A stretch of DNA of 64,000 nucleotides. It comes from Septoria linicola (lineage: Eukaryota > Ascomycota > Dothideomycetes > Mycosphaerellales > Mycosphaerellaceae). The DNA is taken from contig CP099420.1 in the NCBI GenBank assembly GCA_024114885.1, positions 1,674,001 to 1,738,000 on the forward strand, written 5' to 3'. The notes beneath the pieces are model-generated. The model did no database searches. It was not told where the DNA came from and was given only the letters and a program-made list of their open reading frames with translations. Of this stretch, positions 11,923 to 22,905 are shown piece after piece (positions within the stretch are counted from its first letter, which is position 1; every line of letters begins with the position of its first letter). The translations under genes were made by a program, and so were the position numbers.

Positions 11923-12873
11923 ATGCGTCTTCAAAATGTTGCCCTCTTCGGTGCCAATGGCCAGATTGGTTCTACAATCCTCCGGGCTCTCATCGAGGCC
12001 AAATTTGCGGTCACCGCTATTGTTCAGCCAGGAGCGGTACTGGAACATGCAGAGTCCGATTACCTTACAGTGAAAGAGGTGGATCTGATGGAAGCCAGCA
12101 TCGAAGACCTTGCAGTGCTCCTGGAAGGCGTGCACGCAGTGATCTCTGCTCTAAATGGACCCGCGCTAGAGAAACAATCGCTGCTGCAAGACGCAGCCGC
12201 CGAAGCCGGTGTCTTGCGCTTCTATCCCAGCGAGTATGGCATGCACCACATCTATCGCAAGCCCGATGATGGACAAGGCTACTTACATCCTCTTTGGGAC
12301 CAGAAGGAGCGAGCTAACGAGGCATGTCTTCTACATCCTGCGATTCTAGACGGCACGATGTCGTACACCTTGATCGGCTGTGGTGACTTCTATGATCAAA
12401 CTAGAGAAGCAACTTGGTGTCCTTGGGCACAGCCAGATCTGGAAGAGTACAAAATCATCGCCGTCGGCGACGCAACCGCCAAAGTGGACTGGACGAACCT
12501 TGCTGATCTAGGAAAATATCTCGTCAATACCTTGATCGAAGGAGAGAACAGCCACAATGCGCATTTGAACTTCGTCTCGGACACAGTATCGCCGACAGAG
12601 ATCGCAGGACTGCTGACCTGGAATGGCAAGAAAGCGTGCGTCGAGACGCTGCCCGAGCAGGAGATGCACAAGATCGTGGCCAACCCTGATGAGGCTCCTG
12701 AAGATCTCCGCTCTGGAAGTGCATTCCCGGTAGACTTTTGGTTCATGGTGAAAGGCGCACAAGGTCAAGGCAGATTTCGTCGGCCACCAGGCCAGATCCA
12801 CAACCACCTCTTTCCACACATCGAGCCGACGAGGTTCGAGGAATACCTTGGCCGCATCCACAGCAGTCACTAA
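11923..12873 (+). CDS. NmrA-like/isoflavone-reductase-like NAD(P)-binding protein
   Basis: Single-exon gene of 316 residues in the atypical short-chain dehydrogenase group (NmrA-like, isoflavone reductase-like). The N-terminus MRLQNVALFGANGQIG is a Rossmann strand with the glycine-rich GANGQIGS dinucleotide loop. VHAVISALNG and LRFYPSEYG are typical of the family, the latter being the segment near the active site. The ATG at 11923 puts the Rossmann strand at the very N-terminus as in relatives; an earlier GTG at 11914 is not needed. Substrate unknown: such proteins range from reductases of secondary metabolism to NADP sensors of nitrogen control. No clustered biosynthetic genes next to it suggest a pathway. 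Confidence 0.85.
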   Translation: MRLQNVALFGANGQIGSTILRALIEAKFAVTAIVQPGAVLEHAESDYLTVKEVDLMEASIEDLAVLLEGVHAVISALNGPALEKQSLLQDAAAEAGVLRFYPSEYGMHHIYRKPDDGQGYLHPLWDQKERANEACLLHPAILDGTMSYTLIGCGDFYDQTREATWCPWAQPDLEEYKIIAVGDATAKVDWTNLADLGKYLVNTLIEGENSHNAHLNFVSDTVSPTEIAGLLTWNGKKACVETLPEQEMHKIVANPDEAPEDLRSGSAFPVDFWFMVKGAQGQGRFRRPPGQIHNHLFPHIEPTRFEEYLGRIHSSH

Positions 12874-13802
12874 GAACTGCAACAGGCCATCGATGTTTGC
12901 ATACCATGCAAATCTATAGCGATATGGATACATTTGGTCAGCGAGTACTAGGACTACAGGGAACAGGGAGGTCTCTCGAGCACGTTGTTGTGGTGTGCGG
13001 ATCACGGCGATGATCAATGGAGAAGGTGCTCTTCAGCATTTCCATGTTGTAAGCATACCGACAGTCGGTGATCTCTCGTTCATAGTCTCTTGCGCTCCAT
13101 CGAACAAGAGATGCGTCTTACCACTTGCAAATGCTCGTCAGCAACCTCCCCAACTTGTCTTCTCTTGCTCAACTCCAAAGCAGTCTCATGATCGCGCATT
13201 TCGGTCTCGGGCATCAGAATACCGAGCACACAGCAAGCTCCTGGGAAGTCGTTCCAAAAAGCTGCGGAGATCCTGCTCTCAGGTCGCGACAAGGTCCTTC
13301 CCGCGACTCCGCACCGAACGATATTTCCTTGACACCCAAGCATTCCCCTGCGAGACACTCTCGCTTCGACCAATCGGCGTCTAATGCACTTGCTGCCACC
13401 TCCCACTGACAGTCTGATTTCGCATGACAGATGCGGCGACAACCCGGGCATCTTCTGAGATCACACGAGCGGATCATGTGCTGCTAAACCAGCTGTATTC
13501 AGTGGCTTGATCGTTGGGAGTGCGCAGCTTCGAGATTGTTCTAATCGTCGGCAGTATGCATCATTTCGTCACAATGGACGCTCCTTGCACCAAAGAGGAG
13601 AAGGGCGCGACCACGTGGTATAAGCTCTCCAAATGGGGGAGGGAAGTGCTGGCCTCGCGGTAGGACTGTTGTTGGAGCAGTGGGTCATCCTGGTTGGTAT
13701 ATTGTCATTACAACAGCCGCCCTCGAGCTGGAGCTCTTGTTTCCATCCTCTTCCACGCTCCAAGATTCATCTTCACTCTCAATGCACGAACGATCCCCAA
13801 AG
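12874..13802. other. intergenic, no supported gene
   Basis: About 930 bases before the opsin remnant. Overlapping short frames on both strands without recognisable motifs; no gene supported. Confidence 0.45.
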
Positions 13803-14405
13803 ATGGCAGACCTGTTGAAGCGCAATAGCGCTGTGGATGTCAATGGCAACATGGTCAATGGTCAGACTGTCGACATTGCCATCACTGAAGATGGTAGTGA
13901 TGTCTACTTCGCTTTCTGCGCAATTATGGGCTTCGTGGGCCTAGGAGTTCTTGCAGCTTCTCTGGCCAAGCCGCGAACGCACAGGATCTTCTTCTACATC
14001 ACTGCAGCTGTCAACATCACGGTATGTTAGCAGATAATCTTGATGGACCACTGCGAGAACTTTCTAGTTCTGACGCTCGTGGTGTGGGCGTTGTACCCGA
14101 TTGCTTGGGGCCTCGGCGAAGGTGGTAATGTCATAGCACCCGATAGTGAGGCCGTTTTTTATGGTGTGCTCGACTTCCTGGCTAAGCCTGTATTCTCAAT
14201 TGCTCTGGTGGTCGGACATTGGAAGATCGATCCGACACGCATGGGCCTCGTTCTGCGAGACTATGACAGCGAACCAAACTACTTCGGCACTTACACACCA
14301 GGCCACGCCGCGTACGGCGAGAAGCCAGCGAATGGAACCAATGGTCAGGTGGTCGACGGCACTGCTGATGGATCCGGCGCACCTGTCATCAACGCTCCTG
14401 TATAG
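13803..14405 (+). pseudogene. fungal microbial-type opsin, internal exon lost
   Basis: Remnant of a seven-helix retinal protein of the fungal rhodopsin family. Segment 1 (13803-14021) begins MADLLKRNSAVDVNGN and holds helix A and the start of helix B (PRTHRIFFYITAAVN). Segment 2 (from 14068) holds helices F and G: LYPIAWGLGEGGNVIAPDSE and DFLAKPVF, whose Lys is the retinal Schiff-base site, then a tail like GHWKIDP and RDYDSEPN. The rest of helix B and helices C, D and E, with the proton acceptor region, are missing. A good donor (GTATGT, 14022) and acceptor (TTTCTAG, 14067) frame a 46-bp intron, but joining them shifts the frame into an immediate stop; unspliced reading hits TAG at 14028. 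The simplest reading is deletion of a middle exon. A 36-bp splice to 14057 would keep frame but is shorter than normal introns. Confidence 0.85.
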
Positions 14406-15340
14406 TTCAGGCAGCAGGGCGACCAGCGTCACCCGCGAGAGATGATTTGGCTTCTTGGAGTAATGATTTTGGGAAGACATGCGAGCGAAGATACCCCACG
14501 ATCGTTCGGCGTTGGCGTGCTTTGGTGTTTGTTAATTTGGTAGAGCCCAATACCACTCGACCTTGTAAACTTGTGATGCAAATCTCTTCCTATCGTCCCC
14601 CGAGCCTGACACTTGTCAGTGACGCTTCGCAGCCTGTGCATCAGTGATTAATTGCTGCTAGATCGATGGTGTCGATATGTGCTTCGCTTGCCTGGATTCC
14701 CCTTGTCATGGAGCACCCAAGCATACGCTAGAATTACTGCTGCCCGGTGGCAGACACGCCATCGAATACCATCGAGGTCTCCTCGCCAGGCGCATCTGAA
14801 GCGGCTGCGGGAAAGGCCTGAATCCTGCGTGAGATTGATGGATCAGGCGATGGGCGAAGCGAGAGAGTGTGATTTTAGCAAGCCAGCATCAATGTGGACA
14901 ATATACGGCTGATTCCACAGAGCGGTAGAATGTGGGAACGGTGGCGTTGCCGGTGCCAAGTCCTGAGGACACTATAGCACAATACCTTGTCGAGAGTGCC
15001 TGAAAGTCGGGATCTCCTCGTTCATCTTGCCAGCAGAGCTCGTTCGCGCGTCGGCGGTGCACAAATGAAAGCTGCTGGTCAGCAAAGAGATAGTCGACCA
15101 TACGCGTCTGAGGACAACATCCTCGCGTGCCAATGTCGATCACCTGCCGAGGCTCCCGAACAAGTCCCTATAAACTAACTTAGCCCAAACTCTATCCTTT
15201 TCAACTCCACATTCAACTAATTTGCAGTTCATCCTCCTGAAGCGCTCAGGACTACGAACCCCATCTCCAGCATGAGATACATCATCGCAGAACGATAGCA
15301 TCGATACACACTCCACGCGACACAGTCTCTGGAGCCCACC
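14406..15340. other. intergenic, no supported gene
   Basis: About 930 bases upstream of the acyltransferase gene. No frame with recognisable content. Confidence 0.5.
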
Positions 15341-16919
15341 ATGTCCGGCGAGCAGGGCCAAGGCCTCCTGACGGGCGAATTCCGGGAGAAGCCCGCCACT
15401 GGCAGACTGGCCGCATTACGAAATATCTCCTGGAGAGCAGCACTTAACGTAGTCGCACACGCTCTAAAGCCCGAATTCTTTGAACGCAGAGCGCTCTCTG
15501 CAACGCAAAAGCGGGTCGGCACGACAGCATGGCTCGATGGCTTGCGCGGCGTTGCAGCACTTTCAGTCTGCACCATGCACCTGTGTGTCTTTACGCACAC
15601 GAATCTTGAGTTATGCTACGGAGCTGGAATCTGGTGGCAGAAGTGGAACACGAGTATAGCTGCGTATCCGATCTTTCGATTGCCATTCACTGGAGGCCAT
15701 TTCGCTGTGATTCTCTTCTTTACGATTTCTGGGTACGTGGTTCCTAGGAGACTTATAGGACTATTACACGAAGGCAAGCAGGCCGAGTTTTTGGAAGCTA
15801 TGAATGCTGCGATTGTGCGAAGACCTGGACGATTGTTCTTGCCAGTTGCCTTCTCGACCATGTTCTTGTTCTGCTTCTGGCATATTACTGGTATTGTGGT
15901 TGCTTTCCCACAGGTGCAAAGCAACATCTTCTTGGAAGTTTGGGAGTGGTGGAAAGATCAGCTTAAATTCTGGTACTACTACCGTACTGGCTTCCTGTTC
16001 ACTTACTACAACGCGCATACTTGGACCATCCCTGTGGAATTCCGCGGAAGTATGAACATTTTCGTGTGGCTCTTTGCAGTGCACCAAGTTAGCACGCGCG
16101 GGAGAATTCTGATGACAATCGGTATTATGAGCCATTTCATCTACACTGGTGGAGCCTGGTACGCCGCCTTTTTCGCAGGAATGCTTACGAGTGAGATGGA
16201 CCTGATTTATACCAACGGCGTGCAAGTAAGCTTGCCTTGGGACCCAATCGTCAACTTCTTCCGGAAAAGAGTCACAATCAAGCAGATTGTGCTTCACATT
16301 ATGCTATTCGTTGGGCTTTGGCTGGCCAGCCAACCTTCTTCAGACATGCACTCGCGACAGGAAACTATGGATTGTGGCTTGTGGAAACATTTGAACAACT
16401 TAATTCCCGGACCTTACGATGACGGCAACAGCACGACCTACAGATGGTTCTGGCTTTTCTGGGCTTCCTGGATCATCCTCGTCACTGTAGGACAGATTGG
16501 CTGGGTGAAGTGGATCTTTGAGACTGGACCAGCACAGTGTAAGTCGAGATGCGCCAGATTATTGTGACTAGCAAAGCTAATACCTGACAGATCTTGGTCG
16601 TCACTCTTTCGCGCTATACCTCGTCCACGGCCCTATCATTGGGCTTTGGTCGGATCGCCTCTTCTATCTCACCGGCGTCAAGGTGCCCTCAAGCGACGAC
16701 GACATCAGACGCTTCGGGCATCTCACGAACAAGTGGAAAGAGTCCAGCTGGTGGTTCCTGCCGGAAGGAGGACCCTATGCTCTCGAGCCCAATTTCATTC
16801 TTTGTGTGCTTTTGTCACTGCCAGTCATGCTTTATGTGGCAGAGTGTGGAACCCGCATGTTCGATATTCCAGGTGTAAAAGTGTCAAGGTGGATGTGGGC
16901 TAAAATGAAGGCGTTGTAG
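15341..16919 (+). CDS. membrane acyltransferase 3 family protein
   Basis: Multi-pass membrane O-acyltransferase (acyltransferase 3/OafA type). Exons 15341-16538 and 16591-16919, one 52-bp intron in phase 1; 508 residues. The N-terminal 60 residues are cytosolic; then AWLDGLRGVAALSVCTMH carries the LDGLRG motif and the His that is thought to be catalytic, followed by GHFAVILFFTISGYVV, the typical second helix. About ten hydrophobic helices follow, with WTIPVEF in the middle and YLGRHSFALYLVHGPI after the intron, both hallmarks of the family. Acceptor molecule unknown. Fungal members often acetylate sugars or secondary metabolites; nothing nearby decides this. Confidence 0.9.
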
Positions 16920-17236
16920 AGAGGTGGTTTGCTGTGCATTTGAGCGCTTCGGCATAGTGTATTGGTACACATGGGGGCTATGTACAATGTAGGACGGAAC
17001 AGAGACTACTCGAATGCCCATACGAAATTCATATATGAGTGCCATAGACCTACCCATTCGTATGTTGCATACCTATTTTGGAGTCACGGGAGTAACCGTA
17101 GTTCTACCAAGCTTTGAGGCCTGACCTGCCGCGCATCCTCGCATATGCAGATCGGATAATCTGGAGTCATTTATGAAAGACTCATGTTCTTTGTGGGCAG
17201 CTACATCGTTCTGCATTCCACTCCTTCTCGACTTAC
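16920..17236. other. intergenic, nothing recognised
   Basis: About 320 bases between the acyltransferase and the tRNA synthetase; presumed 3' and 5' untranslated sequence and promoter. Confidence 0.5.
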
Positions 17237-19777
17237 ATGCATAGGCAGCTACACCTCATCGCGTCGACTTCTCTTTTCCACGCGTGCCTGCCTTCATCCA
17301 CTACCGCCAAACTTGTCATAAGAAGCCGAATCCCCGCCCGACCTGCCTCGAAACACTTTCTCTCGAGCTTTACAACCACATCATTGCGCACAATGGCAGC
17401 GACACAACCCGAGTGGCGGGCGCCGCAGAAAAGCACCGAGCAGAGCAACTTGCCACCTCTGGTCGTATACAATTCACTTACCCGGAAAAAGGATGCATTT
17501 GTGCCCATACAAGGCAAGAAGGTTGGCTGGTATGCATGCGGACCTACAGTATACGACGATGCACATCTGGGACATGCGAGAAACTATGTCTCGAACGACA
17601 TCATCAGGCGGATCATGTCAGACTACTTCAAGTTCGATGTCAACTTTGTCATGAATATCACAGACGTGGATGACAAGATCATTCTCGAGGCCAGGAAACG
17701 ACACTTGCTGGACGAATTCTTGACGAAGCACGAGACAGTTGACGACGAGGTACGGAAGACAACAGAAGAGGCATACGAGGCGTATGTGGCAAAGCAATTG
17801 CCGTTGTTGGTCGAAAGCAAGCCCAGCAGTTTCCTGCAAGACGAGAAGAAGGCTTATGGGCATGTGTTGAGTGGGAAGGCTTTGGAAGGAGATGGGCCAC
17901 CGGGAGACAACGAGGCGAAAGTGAAGATGCATTTGGACACGACTCGATCAGCAGCAGAAGTGCTGGCTCTGCCTGCCGACAAGACCCCAGCACTAGACTC
18001 TTGGGCTAGCAAAGCCGCTGGTGTGCTCAAGCCTTACCTCGACAAGAAGTATGCGCACACAATCGATGGGCGAAAACAGCATGACATCTTTACCAAATTG
18101 ACCAAGCTTTACGAAAGGCGGTTCTTCGAGGATATGGAGCGGTTGAATGTGCGATCACCAGACAAGCTGGTGCGGGTGACTGAGTATGGGCAGAAGATTG
18201 TGGACTTTGTCAAGCAAATACAAGACAATGGATATGCATACGATCACGAGGGCTCCGTATACTACGACACGACAGCGTGGGAGAAGTCAGGTGGTGTGTA
18301 TGCGAGACTCCAGCCCTGGAACCGGAACGATCAGGAGTTACAAGCAGATGGAGAAGGATCACTCGCGGCGAACGCAACGAGCTTCAAGAAAGCAAATTCT
18401 GACTTTGCGCTTTGGAAGGGTTCGAAACCTGGCGAGCCTGTATGGGACTCACCTTGGGGCGAAGGCCGACCTGGATGGCACATTGAGTGCTCGGCAATGG
18501 CTTCAGATGTGCTCGGCAAGCAGATGGATGTGCACTCTGGAGGCATTGATCTTGCGTTCCCACATCACGACAACGAGCTGGCGCAATCGGAGGCCTTTCA
18601 CCACAAATGCGGAGCTGAGAGTGAGCAATGGGTCAACTACTTTCTACACATGGGTCACCTCCACATTTCTGGCAGCAAGATGAGCAAGAGCTTGAAGAAC
18701 TTCACAACGATCAAAACAGCACTAGACCGGGGCGACTACACTCCACGCCAGCTGCGGATTATCTTCCTACGTGGCGCGTGGAAAGACCAGCTTGAGATTG
18801 ACGACGCAATGCGTATTGCCGGACGCACGTGGGAGGAGAAGATTGACAATTTCTTCATCAAAGTGCGCGACATCCAGTCGCATCCTACAAGGACGCATAG
18901 CAACGGAACTCCTGAGGTCTCTTCAGATCTCGATGGTCAGCTTGAAGACGCAAAGAAGAAGGTGCATGAAGCTTTGCTGGATTCTTTTGACACGCCGAAT
19001 GCCATGCGCGCCATATCCGACCTCGTCACAGCATACAACTCCGCCACGTACGTTCCAGACGTCACGTCTTTGGCCATGGGCAAGTGGGTGACAGAAATTC
19101 TTGTCACACTCGGTCTTGATGCAAGCTACAGAAGAGGCGAGATCGGATGGTCTGGTGTTGACATACCTGAAAAGGCGAAAGCTTTCATCTATCCACTATC
19201 GAAACTACGTGATCAAGTTCGCGGCCAAGCTATCGCAGGAGCCGTGGACATCACCTCCCTTGGTCGTCTCGACGAGAAGGACAACTACTACAACGACGAT
19301 CAGAAGTACGCTCGCGCATACGCCGACTTCCAGCGCAAGATCTACGAGCTATACACCAAGAATGCAGAGCCGAAGGAGTATCTCGAAGCATGCGATGTGC
19401 TACGAAACACGACACTGTGGGACCTGGGCATCTACCTCGAGGACCGAGAAAAGAAGCACGCTCTTGTCAGACCTGTTTCAGCATCGCTGCGAGAAGAGCG
19501 TCAGGACAAAGAGAAGAAGGCGGAAGAAAAGGCAGCTGCGAAAGCGAAGGCGCAGGCTGACCGGGCAAAGGCTGACGCTGGCAAGGCAGAGAAGGCCAAA
19601 ATTGACCCACTCACCATGTTCCAGCAGGGCGAGTATGCCGGAAAGTATAAGGCATACGATGAGAAGGGAATACCTACATATGATGCCGAGGGCAAAGAAA
19701 TCGCGAAGGCACAGACGAAGAAACTTATAAAGCTGTGGGAGGCTCAAAAGAAGCTCTTTGAGAAGTCGCAGGGGTAG
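17237..19777 (+). CDS. cysteinyl-tRNA synthetase
   Basis: Class I aminoacyl-tRNA synthetase charging tRNA-Cys. One exon, 846 residues. CGPTVYDDAHLGHARN contains the HIGH-type ATP site (HLGH) and the zinc-binding Cys; GWHIECSAM and GGIDLAFPHHDNE are further catalytic-site motifs; SGSKMSKSLKNF is the KMSKS loop. An insertion between the HIGH region and the core and a Lys/Ala-rich C-terminal coiled region (about residues 750-800) are typical of the eukaryotic cytosolic form. Two in-frame starts matter: ATG 17237 gives a 52-residue Arg/Ser-rich, acid-free leader resembling a mitochondrial presequence, and ATG 17393 (MAATQPEW) gives the cytosolic form. One gene probably serves both compartments. 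Confidence 0.95.
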   Translation: MHRQLHLIASTSLFHACLPSSTTAKLVIRSRIPARPASKHFLSSFTTTSLRTMAATQPEWRAPQKSTEQSNLPPLVVYNSLTRKKDAFVPIQGKKVGWYACGPTVYDDAHLGHARNYVSNDIIRRIMSDYFKFDVNFVMNITDVDDKIILEARKRHLLDEFLTKHETVDDEVRKTTEEAYEAYVAKQLPLLVESKPSSFLQDEKKAYGHVLSGKALEGDGPPGDNEAKVKMHLDTTRSAAEVLALPADKTPALDSWASKAAGVLKPYLDKKYAHTIDGRKQHDIFTKLTKLYERRFFEDMERLNVRSPDKLVRVTEYGQKIVDFVKQIQDNGYAYDHEGSVYYDTTAWEKSGGVYARLQPWNRNDQELQADGEGSLAANATSFKKANSDFALWKGSKPGEPVWDSPWGEGRPGWHIECSAMASDVLGKQMDVHSGGIDLAFPHHDNELAQSEAFHHKCGAESEQWVNYFLHMGHLHISGSKMSKSLKNFTTIKTALDRGDYTPRQLRIIFLRGAWKDQLEIDDAMRIAGRTWEEKIDNFFIKVRDIQSHPTRTHSNGTPEVSSDLDGQLEDAKKKVHEALLDSFDTPNAMRAISDLVTAYNSATYVPDVTSLAMGKWVTEILVTLGLDASYRRGEIGWSGVDIPEKAKAFIYPLSKLRDQVRGQAIAGAVDITSLGRLDEKDNYYNDDQKYARAYADFQRKIYELYTKNAEPKEYLEACDVLRNTTLWDLGIYLEDREKKHALVRPVSASLREERQDKEKKAEEKAAAKAKAQADRAKADAGKAEKAKIDPLTMFQQGEYAGKYKAYDEKGIPTYDAEGKEIAKAQTKKLIKLWEAQKKLFEKSQG

Positions 19778-20850
19778 ATTCGTACTGTGAATCTGCTGGA
19801 GAGACATATGTCGCCGTACTGGGTTCCTTCTGTTCGAAACCATTGGCAGCACACTGTCTGCCGGCAACCATTGACCATAGATTCTAGCTTCTTCCCCGGT
19901 GTACTCGCCATCAAATGATCGGCGTGGCTGATCAAGCTTCCAGCTTCAAGGCTCGAGTCTTCCCGCTATGCATGCACCAACTTGCGGTCTCTTCAACCCT
20001 CACAACATCATCGAAAGACTTCCTGAACGCGCAATCTCGTTCGAGGAACCTAACGACCTGTCTTACGAGTGATCTTGGTCATGAATCCATTCACTCCGGT
20101 GCATGTCAAGCGTGCACTGATGCACGTTGACGACCCAATATACTATGGTGGCATACCAGTCAACGAGTACTTCCTGCCCGGTAATACCTACTCTGGTCGC
20201 CAGACTATCTCCCTCAACGACAAGTTCATGAACGCCCGGTAAAATCATACCTGTGCCGCGCTCATTGGGTGACTGGACTGAGTGTCCTGCTAATACTGTT
20301 CCTACGTGGTGTTGTGCATGCATCGAATGGACCATGTTTGGCTACACTAGCTGCCATGAAGAATACTACCAAGCGGGTGATATTACGTGGGAGAAAGTAC
20401 GAAGGAGAGAAGACAAGCTGAGCTCGAGCGGTGCCATTGTGTTCTTAGCAGAATACCGGCTCTGTGTAGATACATGGAATGTGCGACTACTCCGCGATTT
20501 TGGCTGACATATGTGATACGCTCTTTTTCTAGCATTCAGAGGTAAGTAGTTCTAAAGATATACCTTAGCACTGTCGAAAGTGAGCACCAGCGTTGGTTGT
20601 ATTTCCTGGCTGGCTGCTTTGGCCACAAATGCAGAATCTTGGCATTTTATGCGGCCCGAGCTTGCCGAAGCTCGTCGATATTTTTCCGCAAGCTCTTCCT
20701 CTCTCGAAACTCCAGCAATCGCATATTGCACTTCAAAACGGCTATAATCAGCAGAACCTATCGCATAGCTATCGCAAAGCTTTACGGTGGGAAGAACTGA
20801 TAAGCCGGACATTTCGTGGATATTTGAAGAGGGAAGAGGGTTCTGAAGAA
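19778..20850. other. intergenic with possible gene relic
   Basis: About 1.07 kb. Two adjacent short frames look protein-like though incomplete: 19932-20072 (contains CGLFNPHNIIERLPERA) and 20081-20242 (contains HVDDPIYYGGIPVNEYFLPG). They are in different frames, lack a shared start and match no family I know. They may be the remains of a gene or exons of a small gene whose introns I cannot place. The last 250 bases are presumably the promoter and leader of the Cbf5 gene. Confidence 0.3.
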
Positions 20851-22453
20851 ATGTCGTTGGTCAAGGTGAAGAAGGTCGAGGAGGAGGATGAGCAGATCAT
20901 CAAGCCAGAGGCTGTCGCGCCGAGTGTGAGCACTGCAGACTGGCCGCTGCTGTTGAAGAACTGGGATCAATGTGAGTGGCATTGAAGACTGCAATGCAGC
21001 CGGACCACTGAGTCTTGCCAATGGACTTCTGCCCTCAGAAAACTAACATAAATTTGCAGTGCTGGTCCGAACTGGTCACTTTACACCTATCCCAGCCGGC
21101 TGCACGCCGCTGAAGCGCGATCTCAAATCCTACATCTCATCCGGTGTCATCAACCTCGATAAGCCCTCAAACCCATCGTCGCACGAAGTTGTGGCATGGC
21201 TCAAGCGCATACTCCGTGTCGAGCGCACTGGTCACTCTGGTACACTCGATCCAAAAGTCACTGGATGTCTCATTGTCTGCATCGATCGTGCGACGAGACT
21301 CGTGAAAAGTCAGCAGGGTGCTGGTAAGGAGTATGTGGCAGTGCTGAGACTGCACGACAAGCTCCCAGGCGGAGAGGCACAATTGGCGCGCGCATTGGAG
21401 ACGCTCACTGGTGCGCTCTTCCAGCGTCCACCACTCATCTCTGCTGTCAAGCGCCAGCTGCGTATCCGAACCATCCACGAGAGCAAGCTGCTTGAGTTCG
21501 ACAATGATCGCCAGCTTGCTGTCTTCTGGGTATCTTGCGAGGCCGGAACATACATCCGAACGCTCTGCGTGCATCTTGGTCTTCTCCTCGGTGTGGGCGG
21601 TCACATGCAAGAGCTGCGTCGTGTGCGATCTGGAGCAATGAAGGAGGATGACACCATGGTCACTCTCCACGATTGCTTGGATGCTCAATGGCTCTACGAC
21701 AACCAGCGTGACGAGTCATATCTCCGCACCGTCATCAAGCCGCTCGAGACGCTTCTTACTACCTACAAGCGTATCGTGGTGAAGGACAGCGCGGTCAACG
21801 CTGTATGCTACGGTGCGAAGCTCATGATTCCAGGTCTGCTGCGATATGAGGCTGGCATTGAAGTGCACGAGGAGGTTGTTCTTATGACCACCAAGGGTGA
21901 GGCCATTGCTCTTGCTATTGCACAGATGAGCACTGTCGAGCTTTCGTCATGCGACCACGGTGTTGTTGCCAAGGTCAAGCGATGCATCATGGAGCGCGAT
22001 CTCTACCCACGAAGATGGGGCATGGGTCCTGTTGCGACTGAGAAGAAGAAGATGAAGGAGAGCGGCAAGCTCGACAAGTACGGACGCGCCAACGAGCAGA
22101 CCCCAGCTCAGTGGAAGCAGGAGTACAAGGACTTCAACGAGCAAAACACTGTCAACGGCACTTCTGTGAGCACTGAACAGCAGGCGGCCGAAGGTGCAGC
22201 TGCCAAGGAGGGCATCACTGGCAAAGTCAAGGAGCTTCCCTCAAGTGAGGACATCGAGATGGCTGAGCCCGTCAACCCTGCCACCGGCGAGGATGAGGAT
22301 GAGGAGAAGGCCGAGAAGAAGTCCAAGAAGGAGAAGAAGCGCAAGCACGAAGGCGAGACAGCCGAAGAGAAGGCCGCACGCAAAGCAAAAAAGGCTGCAA
22401 AGAAGGAGAAGAGGAAGTCGACAGCCACTGCTGGTAGCGACGACAGCGACTGA
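20851..22453 (+). CDS. CBF5: H/ACA snoRNP pseudouridine synthase Cbf5/dyskerin
   Basis: Catalytic subunit of box H/ACA ribonucleoproteins, which pseudouridylate rRNA and snRNA in the nucleolus. Exons 20851-20971 and 21060-22453, one 88-bp intron in phase 1; 504 residues. The dyskerin-type N-terminus (DWPLLLKNWDQ, then LLVRTGHFTP across the splice) leads into the TruB domain, with HSGTLDPKVTGCL carrying the catalytic Asp near residue 104. CEAGTYIRTLCVHLGL and the PUA domain follow, with YPRRWGMGP near its end. The last 100 residues are a Lys/Glu-rich nucleolar tail as in yeast Cbf5. An ATG in front of MSLVKVKKVEEEDE fits relatives; the same frame is open upstream but without family similarity. 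Confidence 0.96.
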
Positions 22454-22905
22454 TCGGCTTCTGCTCGGAAGCATGCTTTGAATTGATTATTTGCGCTTGG
22501 CTGTGCATAGGGACGCCTAGGATGGCAAATGTCGGACACTATGACTCTGTACAGTACGCTGTAAATGCTAGGCGCATGAGCGTTGAGGCGAAGGTGGAGT
22601 TTCTGGCGTTGATAGCTATTATGTCGACATGAGCACTGTCGATGACTTGAAGAAGAAGAAGAAGAAGAAGAAGAAGACCTATACTACTATTCACATCTTG
22701 CGTCTTGTCTGATTTCTAGTTAGTTAACTAGTGCTTTTCACAAGGACCTGCATCCGAGCATTGCGCACAGACAATTGGCTTCTGACAGCTCTCCGCAGAC
22801 GTCATGTTTGTTGCCCACATTCATACTCGAATTATGCTTCTTTGAGGAACTTCTGCTTCTTCGTGACACTCGCTCGCTTAAGCAGATTGGAGGTGGGCGC
22901 TCACC
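22454..22905. other. intergenic with GAA microsatellite
   Basis: About 450 bases between Cbf5 and Mmm1, holding a short GAA/AAG repeat near 22650-22677; otherwise unremarkable. Confidence 0.5.
22650..22677 (+). repeat. GAA trinucleotide microsatellite
   Basis: About nine GAA units in tandem in the Cbf5-Mmm1 spacer, non-coding. Confidence 0.85.

Noticed and set aside
20063..20335. 90-codon minus-strand frame
   Set aside because: Antisense to the plus-strand relic that has the more protein-like reading.
22108..22539. 143-codon minus-strand frame over the Cbf5 tail
   Set aside because: Antisense of the Lys/Glu-rich tail, producing Phe/Ser/Leu runs typical of a shadow frame.
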